Shown piece after piece: positions 41,975 to 49,709 of a DNA stretch of 50,458 nt (positions within the stretch are counted from its first letter, which is position 1; each line of letters opens with the position of its first letter). A program made the position numbers and the translations under genes. The notes below the pieces were generated by a model. The model was given only the letters and a program-made list of their open reading frames with translations, made no database searches and was not told the DNA's origin. Source of the DNA: Spirochaetales bacterium (GTDB lineage Bacteria > Spirochaetota > Spirochaetia > Treponematales > Treponemataceae); the NCBI GenBank assembly GCA_003246335.1, contig QKAR01000034.1, positions 1-50,458 of the forward strand. Reading direction: 5' to 3'.

Positions 41975-42699
41975 GAAAGTTCCTCGCGGTTAAAGTAAGA
42001 GTTCGGGATTTCGACGCCGAGCTCGACACGCGTGAGCGTCAATTCCGACGTCGTGTTTTTTTTCAGCAAGTCGCGCATTACGCTCGAAAAGGGAATGTAT
42101 TTCCCCGAAACCTCGCGCACGTCGGCGCATGACATTTCCCGAATAGCCTTTCCCGACGCGCTGAAAAATATCCCGTGGACGGCGACGTAGGAGCGCCTGT
42201 CGACGAGCAGCTCTTGGCGGGCGTAGGCCTCGTTTCGCGTTTTCGCCGTGAGCGCGATTTTCCAGCAGGGCGCCCCGACGTAGGTTTCCTCGCCGAGAAG
42301 CGCGGCGTCGTAGCGACTCAGGATCGTTCCGTCGTCGGTGAGGTCTTCGTACGAAAAATCCGAGCCCATCATCGAGTCCTTCAGGGCGCTTCCTTTCAGC
42401 CAAATGACCTCTTCCGCGTCGGGATAGTAGAGATACACGCTATCTTTTTGACGAAGGACTTTCTGTCCCCGATCGGGGCCGGCGGTGACGACGACGAGGG
42501 TATCGCCGCCCGATCGAGAATAGGCGGTAAATGAGCTTTCCGTCACGCCGAGCCGGTTTCGCGCGACGAGTTTCGCGTCCATCGACGAGGCGTCATACGT
42601 TTGGTTTCGCTCGACGCGCCGCACGATATCGGTGACGTCCTCCGCGCGCGCGAGGCATCCGAGCGACACAAACACAAACGCGGCGATTGCCTTGTTCAT
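41968..42699 (-). CDS. LolA-like periplasmic lipoprotein-sorting protein
   Basis: A 243-residue exported protein with signal peptide cleaved after ARA (about residue 19). The mature chain follows the outer-membrane lipoprotein-sorting (LolA/LolB-fold, PF17131-type) pattern: IVRRVERNQTYDASSMDAKLV at the start, then DSVYLYYPDAEEVIWLKGSALKDSMMGSDFSYEDL and a late VDRRSYVAVHGIFFS strand. Such proteins hold acyl chains in a half-barrel and carry them over the periplasm. Located between two FtsX-type permeases and a barrel protein, it is probably the shuttle of that system. GGAGG precedes the ATG. Confidence 0.86.
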   Translation of the reverse strand: MNKAIAAFVFVSLGCLARAEDVTDIVRRVERNQTYDASSMDAKLVARNRLGVTESSFTAYSRSGGDTLVVVTAGPDRGQKVLRQKDSVYLYYPDAEEVIWLKGSALKDSMMGSDFSYEDLTDDGTILSRYDAALLGEETYVGAPCWKIALTAKTRNEAYARQELLVDRRSYVAVHGIFFSASGKAIREMSCADVREVSGKYIPFSSVMRDLLKKNTTSELTLTRVELGVEIPNSYFNREELSW

Positions 42700-42724
42700 G
42701 CGTTCCTCCTTCGGGCCAAGGCCC

Positions 42725-43960
42725 TCAGCGATCGGCCAACGCGTCGGCGGGTTCTACGCGCGCCGCCAAGCGGGCGGGGAAGAGACAGGCGACCGCCGAA
42801 ACCGCGACGCCGGTCACGAAAATCTGGGCGTATTGCCGGGCAAGAAGGGCGGGGTAGACGATCTTCGAGTATCCGGTCCCGCTCATGTCTTTCCCGTACA
42901 TCGCCTCAATGTCGAATCCCGCGCGTCCCCATAGCGCGACGAGGGTACCCCCCGCGACGAGTCCCGCGACGGCGCCGAGTATCGCGATGAGCGCGGACTC
43001 AGCGAGGAAAAGTCGCGAGATGGCCCCTTTTCCCATGCCGAGGGCGGCAAGCGTCCCGATCTCGCGCTTTCTCTCGAGGACGGACATCATGGTGGTATTG
43101 AAGACTACCGTGCTCGCGAGCAGATAAAACACGACGCCGTATATCGCGTACACTATGTCGGCCATTTCCAGAAAACCGTAAAGTCCGCCGATTTTATACC
43201 AAGGAATGATTTGCATCCTTTGGGCGCGCTCGCCGAGAGCGGCTCCGGTCGAGGCGAGCCCTTCGTCCATCCGCTTCGGGTTCGAGAGGAATACCTGTAT
43301 TTGCAAGGCGCCGTCGCCCATGCGGAGAAAATCCGCGACCGTTTCCCAATCGGCGAAGAACACGCGCTCGGAAAGGCTTGCGTCGGCGAATGAGGCGATT
43401 CCCGCCACGGTGAAGGTCTTTCCGTTCGTTCCCGATATCGCCGTTCGCGCGAGCACCGTGATTTTGTCGCCCGGCTTGAGGTTAAGCTCGTCGGCGAGAC
43501 CCTTCGCGACGAGGATTCCCGAGGATAGCGAGCCGGGGACGTGCCCGGAAACGACGCGGTCGTTAACGCCGGTAAGGAGCGGCGCCCGCGCGAAATCGAC
43601 CCCGACCATGCGGCACGGCACGCGGTCGCCGGTTCGGTAGATAGCGACCGTCGTTTCCGTCCTTGGGACGGCGAGCGCTATTCCGGGCGCGCTTTCGAGC
43701 CGCTTCGCCGTTTCGCGCGCGTTTTCGACGGAGAATTGCAGGGGCGCGACGCGCTCGCTTTTCGCGTAACGCGCGTCCATCACCCTGATGTCGCCGGTGA
43801 CGTGATTTTTCACGTTCGATTTCATGTCGTCGACGTACGCGGTCTCGAGCGAAAGAATGATGCACATCACGACGGTGCTCGCGAGGATGGCGGTTCCCGA
43901 AAGGACGGTTCGGCCCCGGTTTCTCCACATGTTTCGCCAAGCCGCGCGCGCGACGTTCAT
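42725..43960 (-). CDS. ABC transporter permease, FtsX/MacB type (second)
   Basis: A 411-residue permease. One N-terminal helix (about 15-40), a periplasmic core of about 230 residues, then three helices of the FtsX domain (about 265-290, 315-345, 370-395), the topology of LolC/LolE and MacB. This class moves lipoproteins or drives periplasmic work instead of classical transport. It follows its sister permease after a 9-base gap. ATG at 43960 is preferred to a GTG two codons earlier because the GGGGG ribosome site lies too close to the GTG. Confidence 0.88.
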   Translation of the reverse strand: MNVARAAWRNMWRNRGRTVLSGTAILASTVVMCIILSLETAYVDDMKSNVKNHVTGDIRVMDARYAKSERVAPLQFSVENARETAKRLESAPGIALAVPRTETTVAIYRTGDRVPCRMVGVDFARAPLLTGVNDRVVSGHVPGSLSSGILVAKGLADELNLKPGDKITVLARTAISGTNGKTFTVAGIASFADASLSERVFFADWETVADFLRMGDGALQIQVFLSNPKRMDEGLASTGAALGERAQRMQIIPWYKIGGLYGFLEMADIVYAIYGVVFYLLASTVVFNTTMMSVLERKREIGTLAALGMGKGAISRLFLAESALIAILGAVAGLVAGGTLVALWGRAGFDIEAMYGKDMSGTGYSKIVYPALLARQYAQIFVTGVAVSAVACLFPARLAARVEPADALADR

Positions 43961-43969
43961 GCCCACCCC

Positions 43970-45214
43970 CTATTTTCTCAAAATATCGGCGACTTCCCGC
44001 TTGAGCGTTTTGCCCGAGGGAAACCAGGCGACGAACGTCGAGATCGCGAGCGCGCCGATGCCGATGCGCGCGATGCCGGCCACGTTCCACGCCGAGCGGA
44101 TGACTCCGGTCGACCGGTACCCGATATCCGTGTCCCGCAGCATGCCCGACAAATCGAAGCCGTGGCGAACCATAAAGGCGTTCGCGCAACAGCCCAAGAG
44201 GATGCCCGCGACCGCTCCGATAAGGCCGATGCAAAACCCCTCGGCGAGGAACAGCGCCCGTATGGATATTTTCTGGAAACCGAGCGCGCGTAGCATCCCG
44301 ATCTCGTTTTTTCGCTCCATGACCGCCATGAGCATCGTATTCGTCACGCCGACGGCCGCGATCACGAAAATGAAAAAGAGAAAAACCGCGCTTTCCCGTT
44401 CCTGTCCTTTCAGGAGCCGGAGCGTCGAGTCCGCTATGGCGCGCCAATCTCGGAATTCGTAGCCTCGCTCGGCGGACTCCTCGTCCGGGGCACGCTCGCG
44501 GGCGGCCGCCAATTTCGCGGGCGAATCCGCCCGCAGCGCGTACTCGGTGACCGCGCCGTCGAGGGCGAGCAAGTCGTCGGCGAGGGCGAGCTCCATGAAG
44601 ACGGCGTCCCGATTCACTATCGGGTCGTCGGTCGTGGCGATGCCGACGACGCGGGCGTCGAACGTTTGGTAAAAACCACCGCGCCCTCGGCATTCGACGG
44701 TCACGACTGTACCGACCGTGGCGCCGATATCCTCGGCGAGCCAGCTTCCGACGACGATTCCCTCGTCTTCGAGCGCGAGCCATCTTCCGGAACTGATCGA
44801 ATTCGCCGATCGGAATACCTCGCCGTCGCGAGAAGCGTCGACCGCGTAGACGGTCGCGGTGAGGGATCCCGCGACGGCGAAGGAATCTTCCGCGAAATAC
44901 AGTTCCGCCGCAAAAACGGCGCGGGGCGCGATTCTGTATCCCTCGTAGTCGCGCTCGATCCGTTTTGCCTGATCGCGCTCAATGAATCGGTCGAAAGGGA
45001 GAAATTCCCGGTCGGCGAAATAACCCGCCGGGTAAATTTTACCTTCCCCGGTCTCAAAGTCCCGCACGTTTCTGACCGTCTCGCTTTCCGATCCGGCGAT
45101 GAATCCGTCCATCGCGATCGTGAACATGACGCCGACGGCGATGGCCGACGCGGTGATGACCGTTCGCCTGCGATAGCGAAAAACGTTTAAGGCGGCCATC
45201 TTGAGGCCGATCAC
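43970..45214 (-). CDS. ABC transporter permease, FtsX/MacB type (first)
   Basis: A 414-residue permease of the same 1+3 helix design as the next gene, with the FtsX C-terminal domain (ITNTMLMAVMERKNEIGMLRALGF-type stretch) that carries the coupling element contacting the ATPase. The two permeases are similar but not identical, as for LolC and LolE. GTG start overlapping the ATPase stop (GTGA). A heterodimer with the second permease and the LolD-like ATPase is expected. Confidence 0.88.
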   Translation of the reverse strand: MIGLKMAALNVFRYRRRTVITASAIAVGVMFTIAMDGFIAGSESETVRNVRDFETGEGKIYPAGYFADREFLPFDRFIERDQAKRIERDYEGYRIAPRAVFAAELYFAEDSFAVAGSLTATVYAVDASRDGEVFRSANSISSGRWLALEDEGIVVGSWLAEDIGATVGTVVTVECRGRGGFYQTFDARVVGIATTDDPIVNRDAVFMELALADDLLALDGAVTEYALRADSPAKLAAARERAPDEESAERGYEFRDWRAIADSTLRLLKGQERESAVFLFFIFVIAAVGVTNTMLMAVMERKNEIGMLRALGFQKISIRALFLAEGFCIGLIGAVAGILLGCCANAFMVRHGFDLSGMLRDTDIGYRSTGVIRSAWNVAGIARIGIGALAISTFVAWFPSGKTLKREVADILRK

Positions 45215-45897
45215 GGCGCTACCCCCGAATCGGCCACGATTTTGCCGTCGTGAAGCGACACGACGCGGCGTGCTCGCGCCATCACCATGCGATCGTGCGT
45301 GGAAAAAACGAAGGTAACCCCGAGTTCCCGGTTGAGGCGATCCATGAGCGCGAGAATTTCCTCGCCGGTTTTCGAGTCAAGGTTCGCGGTCGGCTCGTCG
45401 GCGAGGATGACCGGCGGTTTTTTCACGAGGGCGCGCGCAATCGAGACGCGTTGCTGTTGCCCGCCGGAAAGCTCAGTCGGGCGTCTTTTCTCCAATCCGG
45501 AAAGGCCTACCTCGGCGAGCATGGCGTCGGCTCGCTCGATTATGTCTCTCTCCCGCAAGTCCCCGAACAGCTCGAGCGCGAGGGCGACGTTTTCCCGCGC
45601 GGTGAGGACCGGTATGAGGTTGTAACTTTGGAACACGAAGCCGATCTTTTCCTTCCGGATCCGGTTTCGCTCTTTGGGGTTGAGTTTTGAAAGAGGGATT
45701 CCGTCGACCGTGATTTCGCCGGAACCGATGGAGTCGAGGCAGCCGATAAGGTTGAGGAGCGTCGTCTTACCCGAGCCGGAAGGGCCGCTGAGCGCGAGAA
45801 ATTCGCCCTTGTCGACGCGCATCGTGACGCCGTTTAGCGCCTCGACGCGAACCGACCCGGTTTGGTAAGTTTTTGTCACCCCAAGCACTTCGATCAT
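45211..45897 (-). CDS. LolD/MacB-type ABC ATPase
   Basis: A 228-residue single-domain ATPase. Walker [10 protein letters not shown] at 38-46, Q-loop [24 protein letters not shown] (the LolD-type form), signature LSGGQQQR and Walker [14 protein letters not shown] are complete. It powers the two FtsX-type permeases encoded directly downstream. First gene of the operon, with a strong promoter and a perfect palindrome in the leader. Confidence 0.92.
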   Translation of the reverse strand: MIEVLGVTKTYQTGSVRVEALNGVTMRVDKGEFLALSGPSGSGKTTLLNLIGCLDSIGSGEITVDGIPLSKLNPKERNRIRKEKIGFVFQSYNLIPVLTARENVALALELFGDLRERDIIERADAMLAEVGLSGLEKRRPTELSGGQQQRVSIARALVKKPPVILADEPTANLDSKTGEEILALMDRLNRELGVTFVFSTHDRMVMARARRVVSLHDGKIVADSGVAP

Positions 45898-45913
45898 CCG
45901 TTCTCCTCACGCC

Positions 45914-45927
45914 GCGTCGATCGACGC
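45914..45927 (-). promoter_or_regulatory. Palindrome in the leader of the LolD-like operon
   Basis: Perfect 14-bp palindrome GCGTCGATCGACGC, spanning about +2 to +15 relative to the predicted transcription start. Position suits a repressor operator. Confidence 0.45.
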
Positions 45928-45935
45928 TTAAGGAA

Positions 45936-45964
45936 AACATAGTGCCGCCGCCGCCCGCCGTCAA
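45936..45964 (-). promoter_or_regulatory. Promoter of the LolD-like operon
   Basis: Minus strand TTGACG (45964-45959), 17-bp spacer, TATGTT (45941-45936). Predicted start near 45929. Confidence 0.75.
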
Positions 45965-45994
45965 TGCCGAACGGCGCGGGAGGGCGGAAACGGG

Positions 45995-47053
45995 TCAGCG
46001 AATCTTGAAAAACACTCCCATGACGCCGAGGGTGATGAGCACCTGGATTATCATGAACTTCAGCAAGACTTGCGTCGGGGACCACGATCGATTTTTTCTC
46101 ATGTGGTCGTGGAGGGGAAATCGGATGTTATGGAGAATTTTAATCTTAAAGAATCGGAGCAGGGCGACTTTCAGCAAGCCCGTCCCGCCGTTAATGAGGA
46201 TCATCGCGCTCGTCATCAGCAGGAGAAACGGGTTTCCCGAGACGATGACGCACACGCCGATGAAAAAGCCGAGGGCGCGCGATCCCGCGTCGCCCATGAG
46301 TACCTTGCTCGGGAACGCGTTATGCCAGAGATAGCCCATTAAGACGCCCGCGAGGGCGAACACGATGGTCGCCCACTGCGCGCCATCGATGAGATGCGGC
46401 ACGAGCAGGTACGCGGCGACCCGGGCGTGGCCGAGGACGAAGTAAAAGACGATGCCGAGCGAGACGAGCGCGAGCAAAACGAGCGTGCCCGAAAGGCCGT
46501 CGACCCCGTCGGTGCAATTCGTCGTGTTGATCGACACCCATAGGATGAGCGTTGAAATCGCGACGAAAACGGCGGGATGCACGTGGACGTGGGCGCTCAT
46601 GAACGGAAGCCAATAAAAAATTTCGCCGTGGAAATACAGGAAGAGCAGGGCGAGCGACGCCGCGAGCGAAAGCGCGAGGTCCATGGCTCCCTTTAAGTAT
46701 TCTCCCCACGAGACCTTCGCTCGGTCGTCGAGGAATCCCGTCATCATGACGAGCCAGGTGAAGACGAGCATCGAGGCGTGGGTGAGGCTGACGGGCGCGA
46801 GAACGAGCGAGATCAGCACGAAAATCGTTATGAAAACGCTTCCGGCCCCGGTCGGCTTTCCCATCGCGGCCTCGGCGGCCACGGTAAATTCCCGGCCTCG
46901 GTCTTTGGGGAGAAAACGGTAGGCTTTCGGAAGGAATAAAACGGTGAGAAAAAAACCGGCGTAGAGCGCGATGATGATGAGCACCGCGAACGATTGCAAA
47001 AGTCGGAACGGCCCAAAGGACGTTTGAAGCACGGACGCAAGGTAATACAGCAT
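45995..47053 (-). CDS. mraY: Phospho-N-acetylmuramoyl-pentapeptide transferase
   Basis: A 352-residue polytopic enzyme that makes lipid I from UDP-MurNAc-pentapeptide and undecaprenyl phosphate. Conserved acidic residues are present: Asp109-Asp110 (GFLDDR), Asp182 and Asp185 (NCTDGVDGL) and Asp255 (GDAGS). The usual PxHHHxE loop is altered to PLHDHMRK (His315, Asp316, His317), a difference worth noting. Ten helices fit the family. It stands apart from a mur/fts cluster. The ATG lies 6 bases after a -10 box and has no ribosome site. Confidence 0.92.
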   Translation of the reverse strand: MLYYLASVLQTSFGPFRLLQSFAVLIIIALYAGFFLTVLFLPKAYRFLPKDRGREFTVAAEAAMGKPTGAGSVFITIFVLISLVLAPVSLTHASMLVFTWLVMMTGFLDDRAKVSWGEYLKGAMDLALSLAASLALLFLYFHGEIFYWLPFMSAHVHVHPAVFVAISTLILWVSINTTNCTDGVDGLSGTLVLLALVSLGIVFYFVLGHARVAAYLLVPHLIDGAQWATIVFALAGVLMGYLWHNAFPSKVLMGDAGSRALGFFIGVCVIVSGNPFLLLMTSAMILINGGTGLLKVALLRFFKIKILHNIRFPLHDHMRKNRSWSPTQVLLKFMIIQVLITLGVMGVFFKIR

Positions 47054-47059
47054 TTTTTC

Positions 47060-47088
47060 AGTCTATCTCGGGCGCGGACCTTCATCAA
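47060..47088 (-). promoter_or_regulatory. Promoter of mraY, leaderless type
   Basis: Minus strand TTGATG (47088-47083), 17-bp spacer, TAGACT (47065-47060), then GAAAAA and the ATG at 47053. No Shine-Dalgarno. Confidence 0.65.
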
Positions 47089-47105
47089 GACCCGCGTCGA
47101 AGTTC

Positions 47106-48272
47106 CTAACGGTTATAGGAGTTTCGGTATCGCCTCTCGGGCTGCACGACTTTGTCGAGGCTCAGGAGTTTGTCGACGCGCATGAGAAATTGGTCTCCGT
47201 TCAGTCCTTCCTCGGGGATGTAGGGCGCGGCCCCGAGACTGACGAGTATTTTCCACGGTTTGCCGGATTTTTCGTTCCATCGGTCCACCGCGTCCTGTAT
47301 GTCGTCGAGGGTGCTCGTAATGTCATGGATTGATTCGAGCGCGACGAGCGCCGCGAATTCGTCTCCCCCGTACCGCGCGACGAATCCCCGCTTGCGGAAA
47401 AAGCCCATGAGAATCCCCGCGAGGGCGATAAGCGCCTCGTCGCCCGACCTGCGCCCGAAACGGTCGTTTATCGAGCGAAAGTTGTCGATGTCCACGAGCA
47501 AGAGCGCGAAGGGCGTCGCAAGGTCCGCCCCGGCGATTTTGCGGTTGAGCTCGAAATCGAGGCTGATGCGGCTATTTACGCCGGTGAGGTAATCGCGGAT
47601 CAAAAGGTCGTTTTGCAGGGCGAGGTAAATGAGCAGAAGGGATATCGCCGCGCCGGGCCAAATGAGGGATACTCCGTAAAAGAGCGTTTGCACGACGCCG
47701 CCGATCGCCGGAGGCACGGCGAAAATGAGGAGAGCCCGAAAATGTTGGCGTGAAAGGTTCGCCCGATGCCGCAAAACCAGCGCGTATCCCGTCGCGACGT
47801 AGAGATAGCTTACCCCAACCTCAATCGGGAAAAGCGGCCCACGATGATAGGCGTTTGACCCGTCGAGGGAGAAAAACCATCCCGTGAACGGGCTCGCCGC
47901 GGCCAGAACGACGCAGACGACCGCGGGGATGGCTTGGAGTCGCGAGATTTCTTTCCGTATCGGCTTGTTGGGAAGCACGATTATCCGCGCGTACCAAAAC
48001 CAGCAGAGGCAAATGGCCGCTTGGAGGGAGAATCCGAAAATATTCGCCCCGTAGAGCAGCATGCGGACGGGAAATCCGTCGATCCCGTCGAAAAGAATCG
48101 TCAGCGCGTCGGCGACGTTAATGAGCAGGTTAAAGGCGATCAATGCCGCGAAAGCCTTTCCTCTGGTCGTTCCGCTCGAGGGGCTTCCCCTCGTCTTGCA
48201 AGCGACTATCGTCAGAACGACGAGAGAAAAACAATATACGTCGAGCGACTTTATGACGCTTATGGCCATCAT
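47106..48272 (-). CDS. Membrane diguanylate cyclase
   Basis: A 388-residue protein. Residues 1 to about 215 form six to seven membrane helices of no named sensor family. A GGDEF domain follows with intact RYGGDEF, but the RxxD inhibitory site at the usual place reads RKRG, so it should make c-di-GMP without that product control. The ATG overlaps the ccdA stop (ATGA), so it is co-expressed with a thiol-redox pair, perhaps linking envelope redox or respiration to c-di-GMP. Confidence 0.88.
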   Translation of the reverse strand: MMAISVIKSLDVYCFSLVVLTIVACKTRGSPSSGTTRGKAFAALIAFNLLINVADALTILFDGIDGFPVRMLLYGANIFGFSLQAAICLCWFWYARIIVLPNKPIRKEISRLQAIPAVVCVVLAAASPFTGWFFSLDGSNAYHRGPLFPIEVGVSYLYVATGYALVLRHRANLSRQHFRALLIFAVPPAIGGVVQTLFYGVSLIWPGAAISLLLIYLALQNDLLIRDYLTGVNSRISLDFELNRKIAGADLATPFALLLVDIDNFRSINDRFGRRSGDEALIALAGILMGFFRKRGFVARYGGDEFAALVALESIHDITSTLDDIQDAVDRWNEKSGKPWKILVSLGAAPYIPEEGLNGDQFLMRVDKLLSLDKVVQPERRYRNSYNR

Positions 48273-49018
48273 TTGGGAATTATATTAGCAATTGATGAAA
48301 AAAGCGATTGGATGAGGGCTCTGGGCGTGATGCCGACGACGAGCGGTACCGCGAGCACGATCAGGAGACCGGCGGTCGCGATTTTTATCGCCCCCAGTTG
48401 GCGTTTTGCCGCGGCGAGGAACGGCAGCAATCTATCGAGGAAAAGGCCCGCGGCGACGAAAGGTATGCCGAGTCCGAGTGAATACGCCGAGAGCAAGGCC
48501 GCAGATCGCGCGACGTCTCCCGAACTTCCGGCGTAAAGCAAAATGGACGATAAAATCGGGCCGACGCAGGGCGTCCAACCCGTCGCGAAGGCCATGCCCA
48601 TGAGCGCCGAAGCAAGGGGAGACGCGGCCTGCCGCTCGCCGCCGTTTTTTTGCGATCCCTCGGCGGGTCGCCAATCCCTGCGCAAAAAAGGGATAAAGTC
48701 GAAAATCATGTTGAGGGCGAGGACTATCATCAGGATGCCGCCGATTTTCTCGACGATTTTGAGCGCCCGATTCCCGGCGAAACTCATTCCCCCGCCGAAC
48801 GCGATGGCCAGCACCACGAAAACGAGGGAGAATCCGAGCACGAATAGGATTGATCGGGCGAACACGAAAGCCCTTGACGCCCGGCCCTCCTTGAGCGCGG
48901 ATACCGATTCCCCGGTCACGAGCGAAAGGTAGACGGGAATAAGGGGGAGGACGCAGGGGCTGAGGAACGAAAGCGATCCCGCCGCGAAGGCGGCGAGTAG
49001 GCCCGGAGCGTCGCTCAT
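48269..49018 (-). CDS. ccdA: CcdA-type thiol-disulfide electron transporter
   Basis: A 249-residue inner-membrane protein with six helices. The two redox cysteines are in SPCVLPL of helix 1 and WTPCVGP of helix 4. Family role: passes electrons from cytoplasmic thioredoxin to periplasmic thioredoxin-like proteins. It starts inside the last codons of the TlpA-like gene (4-base overlap), which supplies a periplasmic partner. Confidence 0.93.
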   Translation of the reverse strand: MSDAPGLLAAFAAGSLSFLSPCVLPLIPVYLSLVTGESVSALKEGRASRAFVFARSILFVLGFSLVFVVLAIAFGGGMSFAGNRALKIVEKIGGILMIVLALNMIFDFIPFLRRDWRPAEGSQKNGGERQAASPLASALMGMAFATGWTPCVGPILSSILLYAGSSGDVARSAALLSAYSLGLGIPFVAAGLFLDRLLPFLAAAKRQLGAIKIATAGLLIVLAVPLVVGITPRALIQSLFSSIANIIPK

Positions 49019-49650
49019 CGGGCGGCGAGTTCCTTCAACGCGGCGACCAGTTCCGGCTCATCGTATTCCCTCGCGCCGACCGTTCCCGCGATCGCGCGCC
49101 CGTCGGCGTCAAGGATATAGGTGGTCGGTATGCCCTGTGACGCGAAAATCTGGCCGGCGACTCCCTTTTCGTCGAGATAGACGGGAAAGGTGAAGCCCCG
49201 GTCGGCGATAAAGGCGGAAACGGTGTCTTTCGCCTCGCCAACGCTGATCGCCACGATTTTGAAGCTTTCGCCTTTCATCGCCTCATGGAGTTTTTCGATG
49301 GAAGGCATTTCCTGCTTGCAGGGCGGGCACCAGGTCGCCCAAAAATTGAGGAGGGTCGCGCTGCCCGCGAGCGTTTTTTCGGAGAGCGCGGCATCGCCCG
49401 CGAGCGGCGTCACGGAAAACGCGGGAAGCGGCTGCGGGGAGGCGAACACCTGAAAGCCGAGCTTCGCGAGCCTCGATTCGACGCTCGTCGCGTCTTGCGA
49501 GACGGGCGTCTTCGCCGCGGATTGGCCCTCGCTTCCGGCCGTTGGCGCGCTCGTGTCTGAGCTCGCCCTGGAATCCGCTTTGCAGGACATCGCGAGCAAA
49601 GCCCCCGCGAACGCGACGACGAAAATTACGGTCCGGTTTAAGGTTTTCAT
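49015..49650 (-). CDS. TlpA/ResA-type thioredoxin lipoprotein
   Basis: A 211-residue lipoprotein. ATG at 49650 gives a signal peptide with lipobox AMSC (Cys23); a longer in-frame start 20 codons upstream would include the promoter. After a Ser/Ala-rich linker a thioredoxin fold begins, with active site WCPPC and the cis-Pro in GIPTTYI. It reduces disulfides or peroxides outside the cytoplasm, recharged by CcdA next door. Cytochrome c maturation is possible, but no other ccm/res genes are visible. Confidence 0.92.
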   Translation of the reverse strand: MKTLNRTVIFVVAFAGALLAMSCKADSRASSDTSAPTAGSEGQSAAKTPVSQDATSVESRLAKLGFQVFASPQPLPAFSVTPLAGDAALSEKTLAGSATLLNFWATWCPPCKQEMPSIEKLHEAMKGESFKIVAISVGEAKDTVSAFIADRGFTFPVYLDEKGVAGQIFASQGIPTTYILDADGRAIAGTVGAREYDEPELVAALKELAAR

Positions 49651-49656
49651 ACCGTT

Positions 49657-49662
49657 ATGATA
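49657..49662 (-). promoter_or_regulatory. -10 box of the tlpA-ccdA operon, leaderless type
   Basis: Minus strand TATCAT at 49662-49657, 6 bases before the ATG. No ribosome site and no good -35; instead a small palindrome CGTGA-TTCGG-TCACG (49685-49699) lies at the -35 region and could hold an activator. Confidence 0.45.
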
Positions 49663-49709
49663 CCGATTGTTCCCGCTCCGCGTCCGTGATTCGGTCACGA
49701 AAGTTTTCA

